From the NCBI RefSeq assembly GCF_014649815.1, contig NZ_BMTT01000002.1, positions 372,001-436,000 on the forward strand: a stretch of 64,000 nt of DNA, given 5' to 3'. The position numbers and the translations under genes are program-made. This stretch comes from Streptomyces mutabilis (GTDB lineage: Bacteria; Actinomycetota; Actinomycetes; Streptomycetales; Streptomycetaceae). The notes beneath the pieces were generated by a model, which ran no database searches, was not told where the DNA came from, and saw nothing but the letters and a program-made list of their open reading frames with translations. Shown piece after piece: positions 57,378 through 64,000 of this stretch (position 1 is its first letter; each line of letters opens with the position of its first letter).

Positions 57378-57725
57378 ATGAGCACGCAGGCCGATCACGG
57401 GCACGGGTTGGTCCCCCGCCCCGAGCAGACGCCGGACGCTTTGCGGGCCGCGCTTGCCGCCGTCGATCCGAAGCGCCTTCCGGAGATGCAGCGGACCAAG
57501 GACGAAGCCTTCGCCAAGGCCGTGGAGTGGCAGTCGCTCAGCCCCGTGCGGAGCTGGGTGCTGACCTGGGCCCGCGACATCGAGATCGCGCGACGGCCCG
57601 ACCTCGCTGCCCGACACGCCCATGCCAAGAACAACCTGGAACACGAGGACGCGGACGTTGCCCGGGAGGCGCTGCGAGAGCTGAGTGCCGTACTGGACGA
57701 AGCGATGAAGGCTGTTCACGCTTGA
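57378..57725 (+). CDS. DUF6247-like protein (possible antitoxin)
   Basis: 115 aa: MSTQADHGHGLVPRPEQTPDALRAALAAVDPKRLPEMQRTKDEAFAKAVEWQSLSPVRSWVLTWARDIEIARRPD. All-helical, charged; similar to the Streptomyces DUF6247 group as I recall it. GGGAGG 6 nt before ATG 57378. Its TGA overlaps the next gene's TTG start. Confidence 0.7.
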   Translation: MSTQADHGHGLVPRPEQTPDALRAALAAVDPKRLPEMQRTKDEAFAKAVEWQSLSPVRSWVLTWARDIEIARRPDLAARHAHAKNNLEHEDADVAREALRELSAVLDEAMKAVHA

Positions 57726-57979
57726 GCTGGGCCTGGGAGTACGCCTTCGGCGCGGAGGAAGCCGCCCGTACAGCGCCGACCGCCTTCCTCACCGAGGTGG
57801 AACGCAAGGCCGCCGAGCTGGTCAGAGCGGCAGAAGCGCAGTATCTGCACGGTCGCTCGCACACAGGGGGCGACCCGAAGGGCGGGGACATCGCGGTTCC
57901 CGGCGGCATGTTCACCTACCAGATCGTCGTGCGGGCCGAACGCGTCTACGTCGTGCAGATCACCCACCTGGGCTTCTGA
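57722..57979 (+). CDS. Small RelE/ParE-like protein (possible toxin)
   Basis: 85 aa starting at TTG 57722 inside the previous stop (TTGA overlap): MSWAWEYAFGAEEAARTAPTAFLTEVERKAAELVRA, ending YQIVVRAERVYVVQITHLGF, which resembles a RelE-fold beta end. The head-to-tail overlap with a small charged helical protein is the usual type II TA layout. Toxicity is inference only. Confidence 0.62.
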   Translation: MSWAWEYAFGAEEAARTAPTAFLTEVERKAAELVRAAEAQYLHGRSHTGGDPKGGDIAVPGGMFTYQIVVRAERVYVVQITHLGF

Positions 57980-58055
57980 AACCTCACGCGAGCTGACCGT
58001 CACAGGTCCGGACCAACCTCTTGCCCCCGCCCCTCCCCCGTCGCAAGCTCCCCTC

Positions 58056-59003
58056 ATGGAGCTGGAGTTGCGGCATCTCAGGACGGTCCGGGCCATCGCC
58101 GACGCCGGCAGCCTCACCAGGGCGGCCACGGTGCTCGGGCTCGCGCAGCCCGCGTTGAGCGCACAGCTCAAGCGGATCGAACGGGCCCTCGGCGGGGCGT
58201 TGTTCGAGCGGGGCCGGCACGGAGTGCGGGCCACCGCGCTGGGGGAACTGGTACTGGAGCGGAGCCGGATCGTGCTGCCCGCGGTGACCGAGTTGCAGCA
58301 GGAGGCCACGCGGTTCGCGCGAGCGCCGCGTACCGCACGGCACCTGCGGCTGGGCGGGACGCACGGGCCGCTGCTGGGTGCCCTGGTGGACCGGCTGGCG
58401 GACGTGGCGCCGGACGCCCGGATGACGACCTGTACGTCGTGGTCGGAACGTGAGCTGGCCGAGCAACTGGCCGAGGGGCGGCTGGACTTCGCGCTCGCCG
58501 GGACGTGCGGTTCCGCCGCGCCGCCCGGTGCGGCGGGGCTGGTGTGGCGGGAGGTCGCCGTCGACCCGGTGTTCGTGATGGTGCCCGAGCGGCACCCGCT
58601 CGCCCGGCGGGCCGAGGTGGACCTGACCGAGCTGGCGGACGAGGAGTGGGCCTGCGTACCCGGTGACGGCTGCTTCGGCGACTGCTTCACCGCGTCGTGC
58701 GCCCGCGCCGGGTTCACGCCGCGCCGCATGTACGAGACGGACACCGCCTCACTGGTGCATCTGGTGCAGGTGGGGCGGGCGGTCGGGCTGTGCCGGGCGA
58801 CCTTCCCGACCACCCCCGGCATCGTCACCCGGCCGCTCACCGGCACGCCGCTGGCCTGGCGGCACCTGCTGGGCTGGCACGCGGTGACGGGGCGGGCGGA
58901 CACCGCCGCGACCGTGCTGGCGCAGGCCCGCATGGCGCACGCGGGGGTGGCGGCGAGCAGCGACAGCTACACGGAGTGGATGGCGGCGCACCGGGTGCCC
59001 TGA
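58056..59003 (+). CDS. LysR-family regulator
   Basis: 315 aa. N-terminal wHTH ELRHLRTVRAIADAGSLTRAATVLGLAQPALSAQLKRIE (about 3-42), then a substrate-binding domain with LRLGGTHGPLLGALVDRLADV. ATG 58056. Next to the protease but on the same strand, so control of it is possible but not shown. Confidence 0.93.
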   Translation: MELELRHLRTVRAIADAGSLTRAATVLGLAQPALSAQLKRIERALGGALFERGRHGVRATALGELVLERSRIVLPAVTELQQEATRFARAPRTARHLRLGGTHGPLLGALVDRLADVAPDARMTTCTSWSERELAEQLAEGRLDFALAGTCGSAAPPGAAGLVWREVAVDPVFVMVPERHPLARRAEVDLTELADEEWACVPGDGCFGDCFTASCARAGFTPRRMYETDTASLVHLVQVGRAVGLCRATFPTTPGIVTRPLTGTPLAWRHLLGWHAVTGRADTAATVLAQARMAHAGVAASSDSYTEWMAAHRVP

Positions 59004-59118
59004 GCCGCCCGTGCAAGGTTCCATAACGCCGGGGAGAGGGCCGGCCGACGTCTTACGGCACCCGGTCGGCCCTCCCTACGGTTTCGGCACCTCCCCACCG
59101 AAACCGAGGAGATCCCCC

Positions 59119-60504
59119 ATGCCACCCATCCCCCACCGTCACCGGCACACCAGAGCCGTGGGCGCCGCCGTCGCCGCGACGGCCGCCCTGCTCGTGGCCG
59201 GGCTCAGCGGCTCCGCGAGCGCCGGGACGGCCCCCGACGCGACGGCCCCCACCGCCGCGCAGACCCTGCGCACCGACGCCGCGCCGCCCGCCCTGCTCCG
59301 GGCCATGGAGCGCGACCTCGGCCTCGACCGGCGGCAGGCCGAGCGCCGTCTCGCCAACGAGGCCGACGCGGGTGCCGTCGCGGGCCGGCTCCGTGCCGCG
59401 CTCGGCGCCGACTTCGCGGGCGCGTGGGTGCGGGGCGCCGAGTCCGGCACGCTGACCGTGGCGACGACCGACGCGGCCGACGTCGCGGCGATCGAGGCGC
59501 AGGGCGCCGTGGCGAAGGTCGTACGGCACTCGCTCGCCGACCTGGACGCGGCCAAGTCCCGCCTCGACCGGGCCGCCGCGGTGCGGGACGGGGACGCCGC
59601 CGACGCGCCGGTCCGGTACGTCGACGTACGGACGAACACGGTCACCGTGCAGGCCGTACGGCCGTCCGCCGCCCGTGTCCTCCTCGACGCGGCCGGGATC
59701 GGCGCCGGGCTCGCGCGCGTCGAGAGCACGGCCGAGAAGCCGCGTCCGCTGTACGACCTGCGGGGCGGCGAGGCGTACTACATCAACAACAGCGGGCGCT
59801 GCTCGGTCGGCTTCCCCGTCACCAAGGGCGGCCAGGAGGGCTTCGCCACGGCAGGCCACTGCGGGCGGACCGGGGCGAGCACCACCGGGTACAACCGGGT
59901 GGCGCAGGGCACCTTCCAGGGCTCGGTCTTCCCGGGCCGGGACATGGCGTGGGTGGCGGTCAACTCCAACTGGCGGGCCACTCCGTACGTCAGCGGCGCC
60001 GGCGGCCAGAACGTCCAGGTGACCGGGTCCACCCAGGCGCCGGTCGGGGCGTCCGTGTGCCGTTCCGGCTCCACCACCGGCTGGCACTGCGGGACCGTCC
60101 AGCAGCACAACACCAGCGTGACCTACCCCGAGGGCACCATCACCGGCGTCACCCGCACCACGGTGTGCGCCGAGCCCGGCGACTCGGGCGGCTCGTACAT
60201 CTCCGGCAGCCAGGCGCAGGGCGTCACCTCGGGCGGCTCCGGTGACTGCCGCAGCGGCGGCACGACGTTCTTCCAGCCGATCAACCCGCTGCTCCAGAAC
60301 TACGGCCTCACCCTGAAGACCACCGACGACGGCGGTCCCGAGGAGCCGCCGCCCGGTGAGGGCGGCACCTGGGCGGCCGGCACCGTCTACCAGCCGGGCG
60401 ACACGGTGACGCACGGCGGCGCCACCTACCGCTGCATTCAGGGGCACCAGGCCCACGCGGGCTGGGAACCGCCGAACGTTCCGGCGCTGTGGCAGCGCGT
60501 GTGA
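59119..60504 (+). CDS. Secreted serine protease, streptogrisin C-like, with chitin-binding domain
   Basis: 461 aa. Signal peptide 1-35 (AAVAATAALLVAGLSGSASA), alpha-lytic-type propeptide to about 215, S1E protease domain with H247 (TAGHC), D275 (GRDMAW) and S356 (GDSGGS), Cys pairs for disulfides, a Pro/Glu/Gly linker, and a C-terminal CBM5/12-type module (417-461; WAAGTVYQPGDTVTHGGATYRCIQGHQAHAGWEP). GAGGAG SD before ATG 59119. Likely acts on proteins near chitin. Confidence 0.94.
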   Translation: MPPIPHRHRHTRAVGAAVAATAALLVAGLSGSASAGTAPDATAPTAAQTLRTDAAPPALLRAMERDLGLDRRQAERRLANEADAGAVAGRLRAALGADFAGAWVRGAESGTLTVATTDAADVAAIEAQGAVAKVVRHSLADLDAAKSRLDRAAAVRDGDAADAPVRYVDVRTNTVTVQAVRPSAARVLLDAAGIGAGLARVESTAEKPRPLYDLRGGEAYYINNSGRCSVGFPVTKGGQEGFATAGHCGRTGASTTGYNRVAQGTFQGSVFPGRDMAWVAVNSNWRATPYVSGAGGQNVQVTGSTQAPVGASVCRSGSTTGWHCGTVQQHNTSVTYPEGTITGVTRTTVCAEPGDSGGSYISGSQAQGVTSGGSGDCRSGGTTFFQPINPLLQNYGLTLKTTDDGGPEEPPPGEGGTWAAGTVYQPGDTVTHGGATYRCIQGHQAHAGWEPPNVPALWQRV

Positions 60505-60579
60505 ACGGCTGAGTGACCCACGGGGGACGGCCCCTGGGACGGCCCGCGGGGGGGTACGGCCCACGGGGGACGACGGGGA

Positions 60580-60616
60580 CGGGCCCGGCCGCGCGAAGGG
60601 AGAGCGCCCGGGCCCG
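60580..60616. terminator. Terminator between convergent protease and membrane-protein genes
   Basis: CGGGCCCGG (60580-60588) and CCGGGCCCG (60608-60616), perfect 9-bp arms, 19-nt loop. It lies between two convergent stops. Confidence 0.6.
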
Positions 60617-60639
60617 GTCACGTCGGTCACGACCGGCGG

Positions 60640-61833
60640 TCAGGTGCGGGTGGCCTTGCCGCACTCGTCCGGCTCGGTGCCCGTGAGGGGCTTGCTGCGG
60701 TCGTACGGGTCCGTCAGGGGCCCGGTGGCCGGGTCACCGCCGGCCGCGTCGTCGCCGAACCCGGGGTGCAGATAGCCGTCGTCGACACCGCAGGCGGTGT
60801 TCCCGTGCTCGGAGAAGTACTTCTCCACCAGCAGCCTGCCCTCGGTCACGTTCCATCGCGCCGGGTCGTTCAGCGTCAGGGTGAGCACACGCCGGACGAT
60901 CGTGCGCGCCACCCGCCCGTCGTCCTCCTGGGCCCGTACCAGCGGGTAGACGAAGGTGTAGTCCGCGTCGACCTTCACGACGCCCTCCTCCCCGGCGGAC
61001 AGCTCCATGCGGCCCCGGACCTTGACGACGTCCCCGGCGAGGCGGACCTCGTCGGGGTCGAAGCGGGTGAACATCCGCAGCGGGTCGTGGTCCTCGTCCG
61101 GCTCCCGCAGGGACCGGCGCAGCTTCGGCAGCAGTTCCGGCTGCTTCGGGTCCAGGACCGCCAGGGCCTCCTCCGGCCATTCCCCGCGCAGTACGGCGGG
61201 GTTCAGGTTCGCGGCGACCAGCAGGTCCTTGGTGCGGCGCAGCGCGAACGCCACGTCCTTCTCGCTCATCCCGGACAGCGCCTTCGCCTCCGGTACCTCG
61301 ATGGCGTCGGCGCCCTCGGCCCACTGCTCGGCCGGGGAGCCGCGGAAGGGGTGCTCGCGGGTGGCCCGTCCGGACCGGGCGGGGTCCGCGGGAGCGCCGG
61401 TCGGCTGCGCGGACTCGGCGGCAAGCGGTCCGTCCGAGCCGTCCTCGCCACCGGGGAACAGGTCCGTCACCAGCGAGGGGCGTACGGCGACGACCGCGAG
61501 CAGCGCCAGCACCAGTACGCCGACGACCGCGCCCACGCGGCGCCGGCGGGAGCCGCCGTTTCCGAGCTGCGTCGCCGGGCCCGTACGCCATCCGGGCGGG
61601 GTGGCCTGCGGCGGGCCCTGCTCGCCGCGCTTGCGGCCGCCCCGGGCGCGCCGCGCGGCCTCGTCCTCCTCGTGCAGGCGCCGGGCCACCATCCGCGCAC
61701 GGGCGGAGGGCTCCTTGGGAGCGGCCGCGCCACCGCCCTCGGCGGCCTCCCGCAGGAAGGACTCCAGTTGCTCGTCCGAGAGGGACGGGGCCGGGTCGTC
61801 GTCGGGGCGGTCGGGAGGCGGGACGGTACTCAC
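60640..61833 (-). CDS. Single-pass membrane protein, hypothetical
   Basis: 397 aa from GTG 61833. Acidic cytoplasmic head LSDEQLESFLREAAEGG, basic stretch, helix at about 100-118, then an extracellular part with AEGADAIEVPEAKALSGMSEKDVAFALRRTKDLLVAANLNPAVLRGEWPEEALAVLDP. The head resembles Streptomyces sigma/anti-sigma-associated surface proteins, but no family is recognised. Function unknown. Confidence 0.8.
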   Translation of the reverse strand: MSTVPPPDRPDDDPAPSLSDEQLESFLREAAEGGGAAAPKEPSARARMVARRLHEEDEAARRARGGRKRGEQGPPQATPPGWRTGPATQLGNGGSRRRRVGAVVGVLVLALLAVVAVRPSLVTDLFPGGEDGSDGPLAAESAQPTGAPADPARSGRATREHPFRGSPAEQWAEGADAIEVPEAKALSGMSEKDVAFALRRTKDLLVAANLNPAVLRGEWPEEALAVLDPKQPELLPKLRRSLREPDEDHDPLRMFTRFDPDEVRLAGDVVKVRGRMELSAGEEGVVKVDADYTFVYPLVRAQEDDGRVARTIVRRVLTLTLNDPARWNVTEGRLLVEKYFSEHGNTACGVDDGYLHPGFGDDAAGGDPATGPLTDPYDRSKPLTGTEPDECGKATRT

Positions 61834-61974
61834 GGACTCACTTTCCGGGTGACGGGTGACGGGTGATCAGGGGCGGCACGGGGCCGGGCTCGCGGTGATC
61901 AATCGTGTCGCCATGCGGAGGAGAAGTGCACAGCTGTGCGGAATTCGTGACCGAACCCGTACACGCCCCGCTTC

Positions 61975-62030
61975 CGCCCGCTGCCTTCCGCCCGCTGCCT
62001 TCCGTCCGCTGCCTTCCGTCCGCTGCCCGC
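61975..62030. repeat. 14-bp tandem repeat, four copies
   Basis: Unit cgcccgctgccttc at 61975-61988 and 61989-62002, then two variants at 62003-62016 and 62017-62030. It ends 9 bp before the response-regulator stop, inside the gap to the membrane-protein gene. Confidence 0.75.
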
Positions 62031-62038
62031 CGCCCGGG

Positions 62039-62695
62039 TCACGCCCGCAGGAACGCCAGCACCGCCAGCACCCTGCGGTGCGTGTCGTCCGCCGGGGGCA
62101 GGTCCAGCTTGGCCAGGATGCTGCCGATGTGCTTGCCCACGGCCGCCTCGGAGACGACGAGCTGGCGGGCGACGGCCCCGTTGGACCTGCCCTCCGCGAC
62201 CAGCGCCAGCACCTCCCGCTCGCGCGGGCTGAGCCGGGCCAGGGGGTCCCGGCGGCGGCGCAGCAACTGGCGTACCACCTCCGGGTCGACGACCGTGCCG
62301 CCGTCCGCCACCTCGGCCAGCGCCTCGACGAACTCCTCGACCTGGCCGACGCGGTCCTTGAGCAGGTAGCCGACGCCGGTGCCGTCGCCGGAGTCCAGCA
62401 ACTCGGCGGCGTAGGACCGCTGTACGTACTGGCTGAGGACGAGGACGGGCAGACCGGGGCGCCGCTCCCGCAACCCCACCGCCGCGCGCAGGCCCTCGTC
62501 CTGGAAGCCGGGCGGCATGCGCACGTCGGTGACGACGACGTCCGGGGCGTGCTCCGCGACGGCCGCCACCAGCGCCTCCGCGTCACCCACCGACGCCACG
62601 ACCTCGTGCCCGAAGCGGGCGAGCAGGCTCGTCAGACCGTCCCGCAGCAGGACACTGTCCTCGGCCAGTACTACGCGAAGGGTTCGGTCGTCCAC
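62039..62695 (-). CDS. LuxR/NarL-type response regulator
   Basis: 218 aa. Receiver with phospho-acceptor Asp57 (DVVVTDVRMPPG), output HTH LSPREREVLALVAEGRSNGAVARQLVVSEAAVGKHIGSILAKLDL (about 150-195). GTG 62695 lies 25 bp inside the sensor-kinase 3' end, so the pair is coupled. Target genes unknown. Confidence 0.93.
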   Translation of the reverse strand: MDDRTLRVVLAEDSVLLRDGLTSLLARFGHEVVASVGDAEALVAAVAEHAPDVVVTDVRMPPGFQDEGLRAAVGLRERRPGLPVLVLSQYVQRSYAAELLDSGDGTGVGYLLKDRVGQVEEFVEALAEVADGGTVVDPEVVRQLLRRRRDPLARLSPREREVLALVAEGRSNGAVARQLVVSEAAVGKHIGSILAKLDLPPADDTHRRVLAVLAFLRA

Positions 62696-64000
62696 TCGCA
62701 AGGGATCTCCACGCGCAACAGGGTCGGTCCGCCCGGCGGGCTGGACAGCGAGATTCTGCCATCCAGGACCGACACCCGGTCGGCGAGTCCGGTCAGGCCG
62801 CTGCCCGCACGGGCCTCCGCATCGACATCGGCACCGGGCTCGGCACCGGGCTCGGCAGCACCGACCCGGGCACGGTCCTCGGCGCCGCCCCGGCCGTTGT
62901 CGCGGATCTGCAGGCGCAGCCGTCCGTCGCGGTGTCCGCCGGTCACCTTCGCCCGGTCGGCGCCGCTGTGCTTCGCCACGTTGGCGAGGGCTTCGCAGAC
63001 CACGAAGTAGGCGGCGGCCTCGACGGCCCGGGGCAGGCGGCCGGGCAGCTCCAGGCGGACGTCCACGGGGACGGCGGAGCGGTCGGCGGCGTCCTCCACG
63101 GCCGCCGCCAGGCCGTGGTCGGCGAGCACCTTCGGGTGGATGCCGTGGATCAGCTCGCGCAGCTCCTCCAGGGCACGGCCCGCCTCCCCGTGGGCCTTGG
63201 CCAACTGGTCGGCGAGCGGGCCGGGCGGCGCGTCGAGGCGGGCCAGGCCCAGGGTCATCGTCAGGGCGACCAGGCGCTGCTGGGCGCCGTCGTGCAGGTC
63301 GCGTTCGATGCGGCGGCGCTCGGCCTCGAAGGCGTCCACCAACCGGACGCGGGAGCGGGTGAGTTCGACGACGCGGGCGTCCAGGGTCGCATCGCGCGGA
63401 GCGCCCAGGAGTACGCGGGTGAGGGCGGCCCGTGCGCCCGCCGCCAGGCCCAGCGCGTAGGCGCCCAGGACGAGCAGAAGCAGTCCCAGTACCGCCGCTC
63501 CGAACGCCGTCGGCCAGGTGGTGACCGTCCACTGCTTGAGCACCTTCGCCTCCTCGCCGTCCCCGACGGTCGCCATCAGCAGGGGCGTGGCGAGGGTGGC
63601 GAGCGGAAGGGCCAGGGCCGCGGTGACGACGAGGGCGTCCAGCGGCCAGAGCACCGTGGCGAGCAGCAGGGCGTGGCCCAGGTCCCGCCAGCTCGCGGGC
63701 TCGCGCAGGCGGGTGGTGAGCCAGGGCCAGGGACCGTAGGCGGTGGGCTGCCGCCGGGGTAGGCCGGGTGCGGGGGCGCGGTCGGCCAGGCGCAGCCGGA
63801 GCCTTTCCAGCCGGGCCACGGGGAGACCCGCGAGGGCGGTGAGCACCAGGAGCGGGAGTCCCACCACGACGACGGAGAGGGCTCCCCCGACGGTCACCAC
63901 GACCACCAGCCCCACCAAAGTCACGGCACCGGCGAACGCGCCGGTCAGCAGGTAGGCGACCGCACGCCAGGGCCACGCCGACAGCAGGAAGCCGGGGGCG
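62671..64000 (-). CDS. Sensor histidine kinase (start beyond window)
   Basis: Partial at 5' end; 443 residues visible. Several hydrophobic helices in the sensor part, then HisKA_3 with ERDLHDGAQQRLVALTMTLGLARLD (phospho-His) and HATPase N box CEALANVAKHSGA, DNGRGG and GSGLTGLADRVSVLDG. The readable frame continues upstream of GTG 63924 to the window edge (SAWPWRAVAYLLTGAFAGA), so that GTG is internal. It pairs with the response regulator. Confidence 0.92.
   Translation of the reverse strand, partial: APGFLLSAWPWRAVAYLLTGAFAGAVTLVGLVVVVTVGGALSVVVVGLPLLVLTALAGLPVARLERLRLRLADRAPAPGLPRRQPTAYGPWPWLTTRLREPASWRDLGHALLLATVLWPLDALVVTAALALPLATLATPLLMATVGDGEEAKVLKQWTVTTWPTAFGAAVLGLLLLVLGAYALGLAAGARAALTRVLLGAPRDATLDARVVELTRSRVRLVDAFEAERRRIERDLHDGAQQRLVALTMTLGLARLDAPPGPLADQLAKAHGEAGRALEELRELIHGIHPKVLADHGLAAAVEDAADRSAVPVDVRLELPGRLPRAVEAAAYFVVCEALANVAKHSGADRAKVTGGHRDGRLRLQIRDNGRGGAEDRARVGAAEPGAEPGADVDAEARAGSGLTGLADRVSVLDGRISLSSPPGGPTLLRVEIPCEWTTEPFA

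Overview
The window is chromosomal core DNA from a Streptomyces species. The evidence is very high GC with G/C-rich third codon positions, frequent GTG and TTG starts, a groES/groEL1 operon with CIRCE sites, the actinobacterial ribosomal-protein layout, an ECF42 sigma factor with its DGPF partner, and XRE/DUF397/SpoIIAB-like gene sets. As far as I can recall it, gene order resembles the S. coelicolor stretch running from groEL1 back to the rsfA region. I see no insertion sequence, prophage, CRISPR array, rRNA or tRNA gene.

Layout. 1-1.55 kb: groEL1 (cut by the window edge) and groES behind a promoter with two CIRCE operators. 1.7-9.1 kb: two coupled polysaccharide-deacetylase lipoproteins, a THUMP-like methyltransferase, an ECF42 sigma/DGPF pair, an LCP-family cell-wall ligase and a LacI-type regulator with matching operator-like sites on both sides. 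9.1-16.4 kb: the t6A tRNA-modification genes (tsaB-rimI-tsaD with an 85-aa appended gene; tsaE), an alpha/beta hydrolase, alr, acpS, and an iron-box-controlled 52-aa gene. 16.4-25.5 kb: XRE-cupin regulator, NAD(P)HX repair enzyme, glmS, coaA and glmM, with three frameshifted genes (ASCH protein, lipoprotein, DUF389 membrane protein) among them.

25.6-46.5 kb: almost entirely translation and transcription machinery on the minus strand. In transcription order this is rpsJ-rplC-rplD-rplW-rplB-rpsS-rplV-rpsC-rplP-rpmC-rpsQ, then rplN-rplX-rplE-rpsN-rpsH-rplF-rplR-rpsE-rpmD-rplO, a strong hairpin, secY-adk-map, infA-rpmJ-rpsM-rpsK-rpoA-rplQ, truA, and separately rplM-rpsI. Upstream of rpsJ lies about 1.2 kb without a convincing gene, rich in palindromes.

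47.7-64 kb is accessory and regulatory: a MerR-like protein with a hairpin leader, a CBS-domain protein, DEAD-box helicase plus cold-shock protein, gdhA, an SDR/tautomerase pair divergent from an MmyB-like regulator, an XRE(DUF5753)-DUF397-ATPase trio that looks like the rsfA anti-sigma locus, a possible small toxin-antitoxin pair, a LysR regulator, a streptogrisin-like protease with chitin-binding domain, and a LuxR-type two-component system cut by the window end.

The t6A enzymes, ribosomal proteins, chaperonins, glmS/glmM/alr (peptidoglycan precursors), coaA/acpS (CoA and carrier-protein activation) and secY/map/adk together form a growth-linked core. The flanks hold extracytoplasmic sensing, cell-wall modification and stress regulators.
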